From: Nocardioides lacusdianchii | GTDB lineage: Bacteria > Actinomycetota > Actinomycetes > Propionibacteriales > Nocardioidaceae | Reading direction: 5' to 3' | DNA: 64,000 bases | NCBI RefSeq assembly: GCF_020102855.1 | Contig: NZ_JADHZD010000012.1 | Coordinates: forward strand, 1-64,000 | Shown: piece after piece, positions 36,616 to 45,675 of the stretch | Layout: every line of letters starts with the position of its first letter | Position numbering within the stretch: position 1 is the stretch's first letter | Program-made: the position numbers and the translations under genes | Notes under the pieces: generated by a model | The model's database searches: none | The model's input: only the letters and a program-made list of their open reading frames with translations | Told to the model about the DNA's origin: nothing

Positions 36616-39605
36616 CCTCCTCGGGCTACTTCGTGCGGCTCGGCTTCGTGGACGGGGCCGCCGCCGCACGAGGCATCGAGCGCCTCGGTGACGCCGGCCG
36701 TCCGCTCACCGACAAGCTCGCCGCCACCGCTGACCCCGACGCCGCGCTCGAAGGTCTGCTGCGGCTCACCGAGGCCCTCGACGAGGAGTCGGAGGGCTCG
36801 GGCGCCGAGATGCTCGCCGAGGTCGCCGACGACGAGGGCACCGCCATGCGGCTGTGCAGCGTGCTGGGCGCGAGCACCGCGCTGACCCACCACCTGGTGC
36901 GCCACCCCGACCAGTGGCGCGAGCTCACCGACCCCACGCTCGGCAGCACCCGCCCGGCGGCGTACGCCGTCCGCGAGGCGATGCTGGCCGCGGTCGGGGC
37001 CGACCCCGCGGCCGTGGTGCCCGTCGCGGGCCGTCCCGACGCGGAGGCGGTGGACGCGCTGCGCGTGGAGTACCGCCGCATCCTGCTGCGACTGGCCTCC
37101 CGCGACCTGGCCCACCACGTCGGCATCGACGACGCCGCGGCCGAGATCTCCGACCTCGCCGCGGCGACCCTGGACGCGGCGCTGGCGATCGCGCGGGCGC
37201 GGGTCGGGGAGACCGCTGCGTCCGCCCGACTGGCGGTGATCGCCATGGGCAAGTGCGGCGGGCACGAGCTCAACTACATCTCCGACGTCGACGTGGTCTT
37301 CGTCTACGAGCCCGCCCGGACGGAGTCGGGGGAGACGGCCGACGACGGCGTCGCGCTGCGGGCAGCGACCCAGCTCGCCTCGCACCTCATGCGCATCTGC
37401 TCCGACCACACCCGCGAGGGCACGATCTGGCCGGTCGACGCCAACCTCCGTCCCGAGGGCAGCCAGGGACCGCTGGTCCGCACGCTCGCCAGCCACCGGG
37501 GCTACTACGAGAAGTGGGCCAAGACCTGGGAGTTCCAGGCGCTGCTCAAGGCACGTCCGGTCGCGGGCGACGCCGAGCTGGGACGGGCCTACGAGGAGGT
37601 GATCGAGCCGCTCGTGTGGAGCGCGGCCGAGCGCGACGGCTTCGTCTCCGACGTGCAGGCCATGCGCCGCCGCGTCATCGACCACATCCCTGCCCACGAG
37701 GCCGAGCGCCAGCTCAAGCTGGGCTCGGGAGGCCTGCGCGACGTGGAGTTCGCGGTCCAGCTGCTCCAGCTCGTGCACGGGCGCGCCGACCCGTCGCTGC
37801 GCGAGGGAGCCACCCTCAGCGCGCTCGCGCGCCTCACCGACGGCGGCTACGTCGGTCGCGAGGACGGCGAGAAGCTCCACGAGGCCTACGCCTTCCTCCG
37901 CACCCTCGAGCACCGCATCCAGCTGCACCAGCTGCGGCGCACCCACGTGCTGCCCGACGACGACGCGTCGCTGCGCCGCCTGGGCCGCTCGCTCGGCCAC
38001 TTCTCCGAGCCGGCCGCGCAGCTGGACAAGCAGTGGCGCTACCACCGCCGCGAGGTGCGTCGGCTGCACGAGAAGCTCTTCTACCGCCCGCTCCTCGGCG
38101 CGGTCGCCAAGCTGCCCGGGACCGAGGCCAGGCTGTCGCTGCAGGCGGCCGAGGCCCGGCTCGCCGCGCTCGGCTACGCCGACCCCAAGGCCGCGCTGCG
38201 CCACCTCGAGGCGCTCACGAGCGGCGTCTCGCGCACCTCCGACATCCAGCGCACGCTGCTGCCGGTCCTGCTGGAGTGGTTCGCCGACTCGCCCGACCCC
38301 GATGCCGGGCTCTTCGGCTTCCGCCGCCTCAGCGAGAGCCTGGGGCGTACGCCGTGGTACCTCACGATGCTGCGCGACGAGGGCGAGGTCGCCCAGCGGC
38401 TGGCCTTCCTCCTCGGCACGTCCCGCTACGCCACCGACCTCCTCGAGCGGGAGCCGCGCGGGGTGAAGATGCTGGGGGAGTCGCTCGTCCCGCTGAGCGC
38501 CGAGGCGGCGCTCGTGGAGATGCAGGCGGTGCTCGAGCGCGCCGACTCCCCGGAGGCCGCGGTCGGTGCCGTGCGTGCCGTACGCCGCCGCGAGCTGCTG
38601 CGGATCGCGTGCGGGGACCTGGTGGCCGGGACCGACGTGGCGCTGGTCGGGCAGGGCCTGAGCCGGCTCACCGACGCCACCCTCCAGGCCACCCTCGACA
38701 TCGCGACGGAGTCGGTGCGCCGACAGCGGAACCTCGACGCGGCCCCGACACGGATCGCCGTCGTCGCGATGGGGCGCTACGGCGGGTTCGAGCTGTCCTA
38801 CGGCAGCGACGCCGACGTGATGTTCGTCCACGACCCGGTCGAGGGCGTGGAGGCGCAGGCGGCGGCGTCGTTCGCGCAGGCGGTCGTCTCGGAGCTGCGG
38901 CGCCTGCTGTCGCTGCCGGCCAGCGACCCCCCGCTCGAGGTCGACCCCGATCTGCGCCCGGAGGGCAAGAACGGTCCGATGGTGCGCACGGTGGAGTCCT
39001 ACGCCGCCTACTACGCCAAGTGGTCACACGTGTGGGAGTTCCAGGCGCTGCTGCGCGCCGACGCCGTGGTCGGCGACGAGGACCTGCGCCGGCGGTTCAC
39101 CGAGCTCATCGACCCGATCCGCTTCCCGACCGAGGGCCTCTCGGAGTCCGACGTCATCGAGGTCCGCCGGATCAAGGCGCGCGTCGACGAAGAGCGGCTG
39201 CCGCGCGGAGCGGACCGCCACACCCACCTCAAGCTCGGTCGCGGCGGGCTCGCCGACGTCGAGTGGACCGTCCAGCTGCTCCAGATGCGCCACGCGGGCC
39301 GGGTCGAGGGCCTGCGCACCCCGCAGACGCTGTCCGCCCTCGAGGCCGCGACGGAGGCCGAGCTCATCGCCGCCGCCGATGCGGAGACGCTGGCCGAGGC
39401 GTGGCGACTGGTGAGCCGGGTGCGCAACGCCGTGACGCTGGTGCGGGGCCGACCGTCGGACCAGCTGCCGCGCGACGCCCGCGAGCGGGCCGCGGTGGCA
39501 CGGGTGCTCGGCTACCCCGCGGACTCGTCCGACCAGATGGTCAACGACTACCTCCGCACGACCCGTCGGGCCCATGCCGTGGTCGAGCGCGTCTTCTGGG
39601 AGTGA
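36612..39605 (+). CDS. glnE: Bifunctional glutamine synthetase adenylyltransferase/removase
   Basis: 997 aa. Two nucleotidyltransferase halves are visible: the N-terminal removase centred on MGKCGGHELNYISDVDVVFV and the C-terminal transferase on MGRYGGFELSYGSDADVMFV; each is followed by KLGSGGLRDVEF or KLGRGGLADVEW. It adds or removes AMP from glutamine synthetase to match nitrogen supply. The start (ATGA) overlaps the amidotransferase stop. Its own stop TGA (39603-39605) forms the first three bases of the palindrome array that precedes the next operon. Confidence 0.95.
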   Translation: MTSSGYFVRLGFVDGAAAARGIERLGDAGRPLTDKLAATADPDAALEGLLRLTEALDEESEGSGAEMLAEVADDEGTAMRLCSVLGASTALTHHLVRHPDQWRELTDPTLGSTRPAAYAVREAMLAAVGADPAAVVPVAGRPDAEAVDALRVEYRRILLRLASRDLAHHVGIDDAAAEISDLAAATLDAALAIARARVGETAASARLAVIAMGKCGGHELNYISDVDVVFVYEPARTESGETADDGVALRAATQLASHLMRICSDHTREGTIWPVDANLRPEGSQGPLVRTLASHRGYYEKWAKTWEFQALLKARPVAGDAELGRAYEEVIEPLVWSAAERDGFVSDVQAMRRRVIDHIPAHEAERQLKLGSGGLRDVEFAVQLLQLVHGRADPSLREGATLSALARLTDGGYVGREDGEKLHEAYAFLRTLEHRIQLHQLRRTHVLPDDDASLRRLGRSLGHFSEPAAQLDKQWRYHRREVRRLHEKLFYRPLLGAVAKLPGTEARLSLQAAEARLAALGYADPKAALRHLEALTSGVSRTSDIQRTLLPVLLEWFADSPDPDAGLFGFRRLSESLGRTPWYLTMLRDEGEVAQRLAFLLGTSRYATDLLEREPRGVKMLGESLVPLSAEAALVEMQAVLERADSPEAAVGAVRAVRRRELLRIACGDLVAGTDVALVGQGLSRLTDATLQATLDIATESVRRQRNLDAAPTRIAVVAMGRYGGFELSYGSDADVMFVHDPVEGVEAQAAASFAQAVVSELRRLLSLPASDPPLEVDPDLRPEGKNGPMVRTVESYAAYYAKWSHVWEFQALLRADAVVGDEDLRRRFTELIDPIRFPTEGLSESDVIEVRRIKARVDEERLPRGADRHTHLKLGRGGLADVEWTVQLLQMRHAGRVEGLRTPQTLSALEAATEAELIAAADAETLAEAWRLVSRVRNAVTLVRGRPSDQLPRDARERAAVARVLGYPADSSDQMVNDYLRTTRRAHAVVERVFWE

Positions 39606-39676
39606 AGCCTTGAGCTTCATTCGCCGGTGGATGAAGCAATGACCTTCATAATGGACAAATGAAGCGATGGCCTTCA
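39603..39676 (+). promoter_or_regulatory. Three tandem 17-bp palindromes, probable operator of the SatD operon
   Basis: TGAAGC-n5-GCTTCA at 39603-39619, and TGAAGC-n5-CCTTCA at 39632-39648 and 39660-39676. Repeat starts are 29 and 28 bp apart. CATAAT (39648-39653), between copies two and three, could be the -10 box, so bound protein would block transcription. The downstream SatD-family protein has a C-terminal helix-turn-helix and is the natural candidate for binding, which would make the operon autoregulated. Confidence 0.72.
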
Positions 39677-39686
39677 CCATGGAGCC

Positions 39687-40328
39687 ATGACTCCTGTCGC
39701 CACCGTCATCGGGGACCTGGTGGGCTCCCGGTCCTCGCAGGACCGGGCCGACCTCCACCAGCGACTGGGGCGTGCGCTCGCTGAGGTCAACGACGAGCTC
39801 ACGCCCCTGCGCGGCCTCTGGGTCACGGCCGGCGACGAGTACCAGGGCACCTTCGCCACGGTCGCAGAGGCGGTCCGCGCCACCCTGCTGGTGCGGGTCC
39901 GGCTCTGGCCCGCCCACGACGTACGACACGGCATCGGCTGGGGCGCGACGAGCGTCCTCGACGACGCGGGCATCGAGGACGGGCCGGGCTGGTGGGCCGC
40001 ACGAGCGGCGATCGACGCCGCCGAGCGTGCCGCCGAGACGCCTGCCCAGCGGTGGCTGCGCACGGCGTACGTCGTCGCGGACGGCGCCGAGGGAGGTCCC
40101 GACCCGGCATTCGTGAACGCCGGCCTGGTGCTGCGCGACGAGCGGGTGAGCGGCCTGTCGGAGCGCTCGGTGTCGGTGCTGCGTGGTCTGCTGTCCCACG
40201 AGACCCAGCGCGACCTCGCGGAAGCCCTGGGGGTCAGCGCGTCCGCTGTGTCGCAGCGGGTGCGTGCCGACGGGCTCGCGGCGATCGTCGCGGCCCACGA
40301 CATGCTCGCCCCGGGAGGAGACCGATGA
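39687..40328 (+). CDS. satD: SatD-family protein with C-terminal helix-turn-helix
   Basis: 213 aa. The N-terminal part (VATVIGDLVGSRSSQDRADL; GLWVTAGDEYQGTF) matches SatD, named in streptococci for secretion and acid tolerance; it has the look of a nucleotide-binding fold, but catalysis is unproven. The C-terminal LLSHETQRDLAEALGVSASA with VSQRV is a helix-turn-helix, so it likely binds the three palindromes directly upstream. ATGA overlap couples it to the membrane protein gene. The best-supported role is as regulator of its own operon; the signal is unknown. Confidence 0.82.
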   Translation: MTPVATVIGDLVGSRSSQDRADLHQRLGRALAEVNDELTPLRGLWVTAGDEYQGTFATVAEAVRATLLVRVRLWPAHDVRHGIGWGATSVLDDAGIEDGPGWWAARAAIDAAERAAETPAQRWLRTAYVVADGAEGGPDPAFVNAGLVLRDERVSGLSERSVSVLRGLLSHETQRDLAEALGVSASAVSQRVRADGLAAIVAAHDMLAPGGDR

Positions 40329-41059
40329 GCTGGCTCGGGATCCTGCTGGTCGGGTTCGCCGTCACCGACCTCACCCACTCGGTGCGCCGCACCCGCTACC
40401 TGCCCGAGTGCGTCGGCGCGCTCACGGTCCTCGTCGTGGGTGCGCTGGCCGGGCTGACCTCGGGGCGCGACGTCGTGGCGCTGCTGGTGGTCGCGGTCGT
40501 CGTCCTGCTCTGGGGCCTCACCGTCACCTGGGGGTTCGGCCACCCGGGGCCGAAGCCGGCACGTGTGCCGCTCGCGGTCTTCGTCGTCGCGTTGACCACC
40601 GCGATCGCGTGCTCGGGGCTCGCGCCCGAGGCGTCCGGACAGCTCGAGCGCTGGCTCGACTCGGTGCAGCTCCCAGCGCTGGAGGACATGGAGGCCGACC
40701 GGTTCCTGCTCCTACTCGGCGCCTTCGCCGTGCAGCTCGCGACGGGCAACGTGCTGGTCCGGCTCGTCCTCAAGTCCACCGGCACCATCAACCCGCGAGC
40801 CGACGGCCAGATGCCGCCGACACAGCTCAAGGGCGGGCGCCTGCTCGGCCCGCTCGAGCGCGTCTTCATCCTCGCCCTCGCCCTCGGTGGCCAGGTCACC
40901 GCGGCCAGCGTGGTCGTGGCGGCGAAGGGACTGCTGCGCTTCCCCGAGCTGTCCTCGCGCGACGAGCAGCAGACGGTGCACGAGATGACTGAATACTTCC
41001 TGCTCGGGTCGTTCGCGTCGTGGCTGGTGGCGCTGGGGGCGTTCGTCCTGCTCGTCTGA
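40325..41059 (+). CDS. Multi-spanning membrane protein partner of SatD (DUF3307-like)
   Basis: 244 aa with about six hydrophobic helices (LLVGFAVTDLTHSV at the N-terminus through SWLVALGAFVLLV). A cytoplasmic loop GTINPRADGQMPPTQLKGGR and LERVFILALALGGQV are well-conserved-looking. The gene overlaps satD by 4 bp. SatD homologs are regularly paired with such a membrane protein. Function unknown; probably under the same operator. Confidence 0.78.
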   Translation: MSWLGILLVGFAVTDLTHSVRRTRYLPECVGALTVLVVGALAGLTSGRDVVALLVVAVVVLLWGLTVTWGFGHPGPKPARVPLAVFVVALTTAIACSGLAPEASGQLERWLDSVQLPALEDMEADRFLLLLGAFAVQLATGNVLVRLVLKSTGTINPRADGQMPPTQLKGGRLLGPLERVFILALALGGQVTAASVVVAAKGLLRFPELSSRDEQQTVHEMTEYFLLGSFASWLVALGAFVLLV

Positions 41060-41150
41060 GCGACGTCCCGCGTAACACTCTGCGGTCCTGCGGCGCTGTA
41101 GTGGTGACGAGGCGTGGTGACGTGCCACGCCGAGACGCAGGAGGAACCAC

Positions 41151-41549
41151 ATGTCTGTCTCCATCCGCTTCGCAGGTGCCGCCGCAGCGGCCGTTGTCGC
41201 GCTCGGCGGTGGCCTCTCCGTCTCCGCGGCCAGCGCGGACGACACCTCGACGACGGCCTGCGCCCAGCAGCAGGCCAAGGTCGAGAAGGCAGAGGCAGCC
41301 CTCGTGCGGGTCACGGCCGTCTTCGAGCGCCAGCAGGCGCGCGTCGCGAAGGCCAAGAAGGTCGTCGCCGCGGCCGAGGCCGGTCGCGAGAAGGCCGAGG
41401 CGCGCCGTCTCCTGGCGGACGCCAAGCAGGACCGCAAGGAGACCAAGGTGACCAAGCGCGCCCAGCAGCAGCGCCTGGCCAAGGCGCAGGAGCGCCTGAC
41501 GGAGTGCGAGACCGCCCCGGAGCCCACCGAGACGGCCACCCCGGCCTGA
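41151..41549 (+). CDS. Secreted Ala/Lys/Glu-rich coiled-coil protein
   Basis: 132 aa. A signal peptide ends near SAASA, followed by a single long amphipathic helix (KVEKAEAALVRVTAVFERQQ onward), two cysteines (C37, C121) at its ends and a Thr/Pro tail. RBS GGAGGAACC. Likely an extracellular helical spacer or chaperone; no specific family. Confidence 0.72.
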   Translation: MSVSIRFAGAAAAAVVALGGGLSVSAASADDTSTTACAQQQAKVEKAEAALVRVTAVFERQQARVAKAKKVVAAAEAGREKAEARRLLADAKQDRKETKVTKRAQQQRLAKAQERLTECETAPEPTETATPA

Positions 41550-41570
41550 TCAGCTCCGCCTGATCCACGC

Positions 41571-41608
41571 GGCCCTCGGGCTCCGACCAACAGGTCGGAC
41601 CGGGGGCC
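41571..41608. terminator. Bidirectional terminator between convergent genes
   Basis: TCCGACC-AACA-GGTCGGA extended by a GC-rich stem (41571-41588 with 41593-41608) lies in the 66-bp gap where the coiled-coil gene and cobU converge. A strong hairpin here serves both. Confidence 0.8.
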
Positions 41609-41615
41609 TCTCCCG

Positions 41616-42143
41616 TCAGAGCCGGAGCACCCTGCCTGCGACCACGAGGTGCACCTCGTCGCAGGCTGCGGCGACGCGCTGGTTGACCGTTCCGAGCAGG
41701 TCGCGGAACAGTCGCCCGGAGCGGTGCTCGGGCACCACGCCGAGGCCGACCTCGTTGGTGACCAGCACGACGTCCTGCTCGCACCCGCGCAGCGCCACAG
41801 TGACCTCGTCGGTGCGCGCCAGCACGAGGTCGTGCACGCGGTCGGACTCGTCCTCCCACGCGCCGGCGTCGTCGATGACGGCGGTCAGCCAGGTGCCGAG
41901 GCAGTCGATCAGCACCGGGTGACCGGCTCCCGCCAGCGCACCGGCGAGGTCCTGGGTCTCGAGGGTGTCCCACGCGCCCGGACGTCGCGCCCGGTGGGCG
42001 GAGATGCGGGCGGTCCAGTCGGGGTCGGCCTCCACATCGGGCGTCGGTCCGGCGGCGACGTACGTCGCGGGCTCGTCGCCGATCAGGGCCTCCGCGTGCG
42101 TCGACTTGCCGGACCTCACTCCGCCGGTGACCAGGATCCGCAT
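41616..42143 (-). CDS. cobU: Adenosylcobinamide kinase / adenosylcobinamide-phosphate guanylyltransferase
   Basis: 175 aa. Walker A GGVRSGKST at the N-terminus, then DCLGTWLTAVID, VTNEVGLGVVPE and RDLLGTVNQRVAAACDEVHL with LVVAG are the CobU signatures. It phosphorylates adenosylcobinamide and transfers GMP in late cobalamin assembly. In many relatives cobU adjoins cobS and cobT; here those lie 6.8 kb away (48940-50741), separated by mobile and accessory genes. Confidence 0.93.
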   Translation of the reverse strand: MRILVTGGVRSGKSTHAEALIGDEPATYVAAGPTPDVEADPDWTARISAHRARRPGAWDTLETQDLAGALAGAGHPVLIDCLGTWLTAVIDDAGAWEDESDRVHDLVLARTDEVTVALRGCEQDVVLVTNEVGLGVVPEHRSGRLFRDLLGTVNQRVAAACDEVHLVVAGRVLRL

Positions 42144-42233
42144 GGCGACGATCCTCCCAGAGCGGTGATGAGTTCCGCGGCCCGCACCCGTCATACGCGT
42201 GACAGGACACGGCGAGGCTGGAGGATGGGTGCG

Positions 42234-43229
42234 ATGACTGCGGTGACGCGGCTGGAGGAGCGGGACGTGAGCGGGCTCGACACGATGGACGAGGCGGCGT
42301 TCGCAGGGGTGGCCGAGCGCCACCGACGCGAGCTGCACGTGCACTGCTACCGGATGCTCGGATCGTTCGAGGACGCCGAGGACGCGGTGCAGGAGGCATT
42401 CCTCCGCGCCTGGCGGCGGCGGGAGACCTTCGAGGGGCGCTCGACCGTCCGCGCCTGGCTCTACCGGATCGCGACCAACACCTGCCTCGACCTGCTCGAG
42501 AAACGCCGACCGAGGCCGGCGACCGGGGGAGAGGTGAGGTGGCTCCAGCCCTACCCCGACCACCTGCTCGACGAGCTGCCCGCCGTCGGTGCGGACGAGC
42601 CCGAGGCCCTCGCCGTCGCGCGGGAGACCATCGAGCTGGCGTACGTCGTCGCTGTCCAGCACCTTGCGCCACGGCCGCGCGCCGTGCTGATCCTGCGCGA
42701 CGTGCTCGGCTGGCCGGCGAAGGACGTGGCGGACCTGCTCGGCGACTCCGTCAACTCCGTCAACAGCGCGCTGCAGCGGGCGCGGGCCGGGATGCGGGAG
42801 CACCTGCCCGCCGAGCGCCAGGAGTGGACCGGGGCGGAGGACGACGTCGCCAACCGCGAGCTCGTACGCCGCTTCACCGACGCCAGCGTCGCCGCGGACA
42901 TCGACACGATCGCCACCATGCTCCGCGACGACGTCCGCTTCGCGATGCCGCCGACGCAGGGACTCATCGTGGGGCGCGACGCCGTCATCGCGGACTGGGT
43001 GGCCGGTGGCTATCCGGAGATGGCGGGGCTGCGTGCCGTCGCCACGTCGGTCAACCGCCAGCCCGCGGTGGGCTACTACATCTGGCACGAGGCCTCTGGT
43101 TCCTACCTCCCGATCACCATCGACGTGCTTCGGGTGAGTGGCGGCCGCGTCACCGAGGTCACGATCTTCGACCGGGACCACTTCGCGCGCCTCGGGCTGC
43201 CGGAGCGCCTGCCGGGCGGGTCGGCGTGA
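42234..43229 (+). CDS. ECF sigma factor with C-terminal SnoaL-like domain (SigG/ECF41-like)
   Basis: 331 aa from the ATG at 42234 (GGAGG nine bases upstream). Sigma regions: region 2 HCYRMLGSFEDAEDAVQEAF, region 4 HLAPRPRAVLILRDVLGW and DVADLLGDSVNSVNSALQRA. From about residue 210 an NTF2/SnoaL-like domain (FTDASVAADIDTIATMLRDD ... GRDAVIADWVAGGYPEM) typical of ECF sigma factors that carry their own regulatory domain. The stop overlaps the small membrane protein gene (GTGA), its likely co-regulated partner. Confidence 0.88.
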   Translation: MTAVTRLEERDVSGLDTMDEAAFAGVAERHRRELHVHCYRMLGSFEDAEDAVQEAFLRAWRRRETFEGRSTVRAWLYRIATNTCLDLLEKRRPRPATGGEVRWLQPYPDHLLDELPAVGADEPEALAVARETIELAYVVAVQHLAPRPRAVLILRDVLGWPAKDVADLLGDSVNSVNSALQRARAGMREHLPAERQEWTGAEDDVANRELVRRFTDASVAADIDTIATMLRDDVRFAMPPTQGLIVGRDAVIADWVAGGYPEMAGLRAVATSVNRQPAVGYYIWHEASGSYLPITIDVLRVSGGRVTEVTIFDRDHFARLGLPERLPGGSA

Positions 43230-43630
43230 GGCGCCGGCTGCTCGGCCTGGTGCGCACCGGTCTGCTCGCGTCGCTGGTGGCGGTGGTCGCAACGACCGCG
43301 GTGGCTGCGCTGGCCACTGCCACCGGCGTCGAGCTGGAGGTGCCGGCCGACGGCGAGACGATTCCGCTGTCGGGGATCGCGTTCGTGACCGGCGTCTTCT
43401 CGCTCGTGGGGGTGGTCGTCGCCGCAGTGCTCCTCAGGTGGAGCACCCTCCCTCGCCGTCACTTCGTGCGTACGACCGTGGTGCTCACGGCGATCTCGCT
43501 GGTCCCGCCCTGGGTGGTCGGGATGGCTGCCTCGACGAGCATCACGCTCGTCGTGCTCCACCTCGTCGCGGCCGCGGTGATGATCCCGAGCCTGGCGCGC
43601 TCGCTTGATGCTGTCTCGGATGGATTTTGA
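43226..43630 (+). CDS. Small integral membrane protein (DUF6069-like)
   Basis: 134 aa from a GTG overlapping the sigma stop. Four predicted helices (about 7-31, 46-68, 80-98, 103-124). It resembles small four-helix proteins often found with ECF41-type sigma genes. Function unknown. Confidence 0.7.
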   Translation: MRRRLLGLVRTGLLASLVAVVATTAVAALATATGVELEVPADGETIPLSGIAFVTGVFSLVGVVVAAVLLRWSTLPRRHFVRTTVVLTAISLVPPWVVGMAASTSITLVVLHLVAAAVMIPSLARSLDAVSDGF

Positions 43631-43646
43631 TCGAACATGTGTTCTA
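43631..43646 (+). promoter_or_regulatory. SOS box (LexA-site-like)
   Basis: TCGAAC-ATGT-GTTCTA matches the actinobacterial LexA site TCGAAC-n4-GTTCGA at 11 of 12 specified positions. Its right half falls where a -35 would be for a TAGTGT -10 at 43665-43670, and the DUF222/HNH gene starts at 43830. 13E12-type genes of mycobacteria are known LexA targets, which fits. Confidence 0.7.
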
Positions 43647-43829
43647 TGTGTGGTTCGGATGGGATAGTGTCGGCGTCACGTTCCACAGTCACCGGGTAGT
43701 CGTGATGCCGAGCTGGTGGGGCGAGTTGCGAGGGTCAGTAATAGTCCGGTGATCCGGGCCTCCAGGAGCGACGAGAGTTGGTTCTCATGCATATGCGTGA
43801 GCCGAGTCGTCGTCGAGAGGAGGCAGTCC

Positions 43830-45116
43830 GTGAACCACCCGATCCTTGCTGCTGCCTCCGACATCCGGAGCCTGTTGAAGGGTGTCGCGGGGGCGAACCC
43901 GACCTTCATGTCCACCTCGGAGAAGGCGGCCGCCCTGAGGGAGCTGGTCGCAGCCGAGGCGCAGGTGGTCGAGCTGCGGTTGCGGGTCCTGGCCGGTGCC
44001 GGTGACCTCGCGGACGCCACTGGTGCGAAGGACTCCGCGGGTTGGTTGGTGCACGAGACGCGTACGCGGTTCGCGGACGCGCGGGCTGACCTGGCCCTCG
44101 CGGGGGCGTTAGACCGGGAGCGACCGGTGCTGGCGGCAGGGATGCGCGACGGGGCTGTGACGCTGGCTCAGGCGCACGTGATCCGCCGGTCCCTCGACGC
44201 GCTTCCTGCAGCAGTGGACATGGACACCGTGACCCGTGCCGAGGCGCACTTGGTCGCCTGCGCGACGGAGTTCGGGCCGAAGGAGCTCGGGCGGGTAGGG
44301 CGTCGCGTCCTCGACGTGGTCGCCCCCGAGGTCGCGGAGGCCGCGGAGGCCGCCCGGCTGGCCGACCTCGAAGCTCACGCCGCGGACAAGACGCGGATGA
44401 CGCTTCGCCGTCAGGGCGACGGCACCACCCGCCTCTCCGCGCTGGTGCCGGACGCCGTCGCGACCCGGCTCGCGACGTACCTCGAAGCGTTCGCGAACCC
44501 CCGCGCGCAGCGCGGCAATGACCCCGCGAGCGAGTCCGACGACGCTGGCGTGGCCGATGACCCGTTCACCCGGCTGCCGTACCCGCGGCGCATGGGTGAG
44601 GCGTTCGCCCGGTTCCTCGAGACCGCTGACCCGACCCGGCTGCCCGTCCACGGCGGCGACGCGACCACCGTCATCGTGACCATCCCGCTCGACTCGCTGC
44701 GGGCCGAGCTCGCGACTGCTGACCTCATCGGTGCTGGCCTCGTGCCGGGCGATGACCTCACCGGCGACCGCACCACCGCCAGCCAGGCACGCCGGCTGGC
44801 GTGCACCGCGAAGATCCTGCCCGCCGTCCTCGGCGGCACCGGCCTCCCCGTCGACCTCGGAAGCGCAAAGCGGCTCTTCACCCCCGCGCAGCGCAAGGCG
44901 CTCCTGATCCGCGACCGCACCTGTCGCGCCGAAGGCTGTGACGTCCCCGGCACGTGGTGCGACGCCCACCACCTCGACCCCTGGCGCAACAACGGTCCCA
45001 CCGATCTCGACAACGGGATCCTGCTCTGCAGCCACCATCACCACCGGGTCCACGACACGGGCTACCGCACCGACCGCCTCCCCAGCGGCGACCTCAGGTT
45101 CCACAGACGGACGTAG
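43830..45116 (+). CDS. DUF222 / HNH endonuclease domain protein (13E12 type)
   Basis: 428 aa from the GTG at 43830 (RBS GAGAGGAGG). The DUF222 region covers roughly 30-320, and the C-terminal HNH is FTPAQRKALLIRDRTCRAEG ... WCDAHHLDPWRN ... LCSHHHHRVHD with the C-x-C/H metal ligands in place. These multicopy actinobacterial proteins are often damage-inducible; their DNA substrate is unknown. A LexA-like site lies about 185 bp upstream, and a second gene of the family is at 62142. Confidence 0.87.
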   Translation: MNHPILAAASDIRSLLKGVAGANPTFMSTSEKAAALRELVAAEAQVVELRLRVLAGAGDLADATGAKDSAGWLVHETRTRFADARADLALAGALDRERPVLAAGMRDGAVTLAQAHVIRRSLDALPAAVDMDTVTRAEAHLVACATEFGPKELGRVGRRVLDVVAPEVAEAAEAARLADLEAHAADKTRMTLRRQGDGTTRLSALVPDAVATRLATYLEAFANPRAQRGNDPASESDDAGVADDPFTRLPYPRRMGEAFARFLETADPTRLPVHGGDATTVIVTIPLDSLRAELATADLIGAGLVPGDDLTGDRTTASQARRLACTAKILPAVLGGTGLPVDLGSAKRLFTPAQRKALLIRDRTCRAEGCDVPGTWCDAHHLDPWRNNGPTDLDNGILLCSHHHHRVHDTGYRTDRLPSGDLRFHRRT

Positions 45117-45675
45117 GCCGACCTCCGAAGTTCGCACCCCCATCAGCGGAGTCATCCGTGAGAGCGACCGGCCACGCGGACATCCAACGACGCCCCGATG
45201 AGGTTCGCGGTGGGCGGGGAGGCGGGGTCTACTTCCCAGCACTTCTCCCACCCTGCGGTGGAACCCGTCTCTCCCTCTTACCTGCCGGGATGGCCGAGAC
45301 CCACCATATGCACTCCGGATCTGCCGGCTAGCGTGCAGTGGATCGTGGCGGGCTCAGACCATGGCGGAATCGTTGGCGATCAAGATGCGTCGGGTCGGAG
45401 AACGCCGGACAAGACTCCTTCGTCGTCCACGGCCCGAGACGAAATCGTCATCATGAACGGCGATGTCGAGGTCTTCAGCGGCACGACCACGACGCCACCT
45501 TCGGTGCTGGTTTCCAGGGCAGGGTCCACACAACCGACTCGTGGGACTGGATCAACGCAGCCGACTCGACCTACTCGTCGCACTCGGAGTCGTGGATAAC
45601 CGGCTGGTGATCCATCCGCTCTTGCCGCGATCAGCTCCTCCGCTCATGCCGATGTCCCGGCAGCCGGAGCGTCCC
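45117..45675 (+). other. Gene-poor stretch after the HNH gene
   Basis: No supported gene. Short open frames exist (for example 45198-45599 and 45338-45610), but they overlap in different frames, lack ribosome sites and have unlikely composition. The base composition is lower in GC than the neighbours and reads like decayed sequence. One copy of a 24-bp direct repeat lies at 45623-45646. Confidence 0.5.
45623..45646 (+). repeat. 24-bp direct repeat, left copy
   Basis: Matches 46051-46074 at 23 of 24 positions (core GCCGCGATCAGCTC...TCCGCTCA). The two copies bracket the small gyrase-A-like gene, and the right one lies 40 bp from the IS21 insertion. Could be an old duplication boundary. Confidence 0.6.

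Noticed and set aside
45338..45610. A 90-codon frame ending in a Trp-rich tail
   Set aside because: No ribosome site, overlaps another frame, and no recognisable family; left as unexplained decayed sequence.
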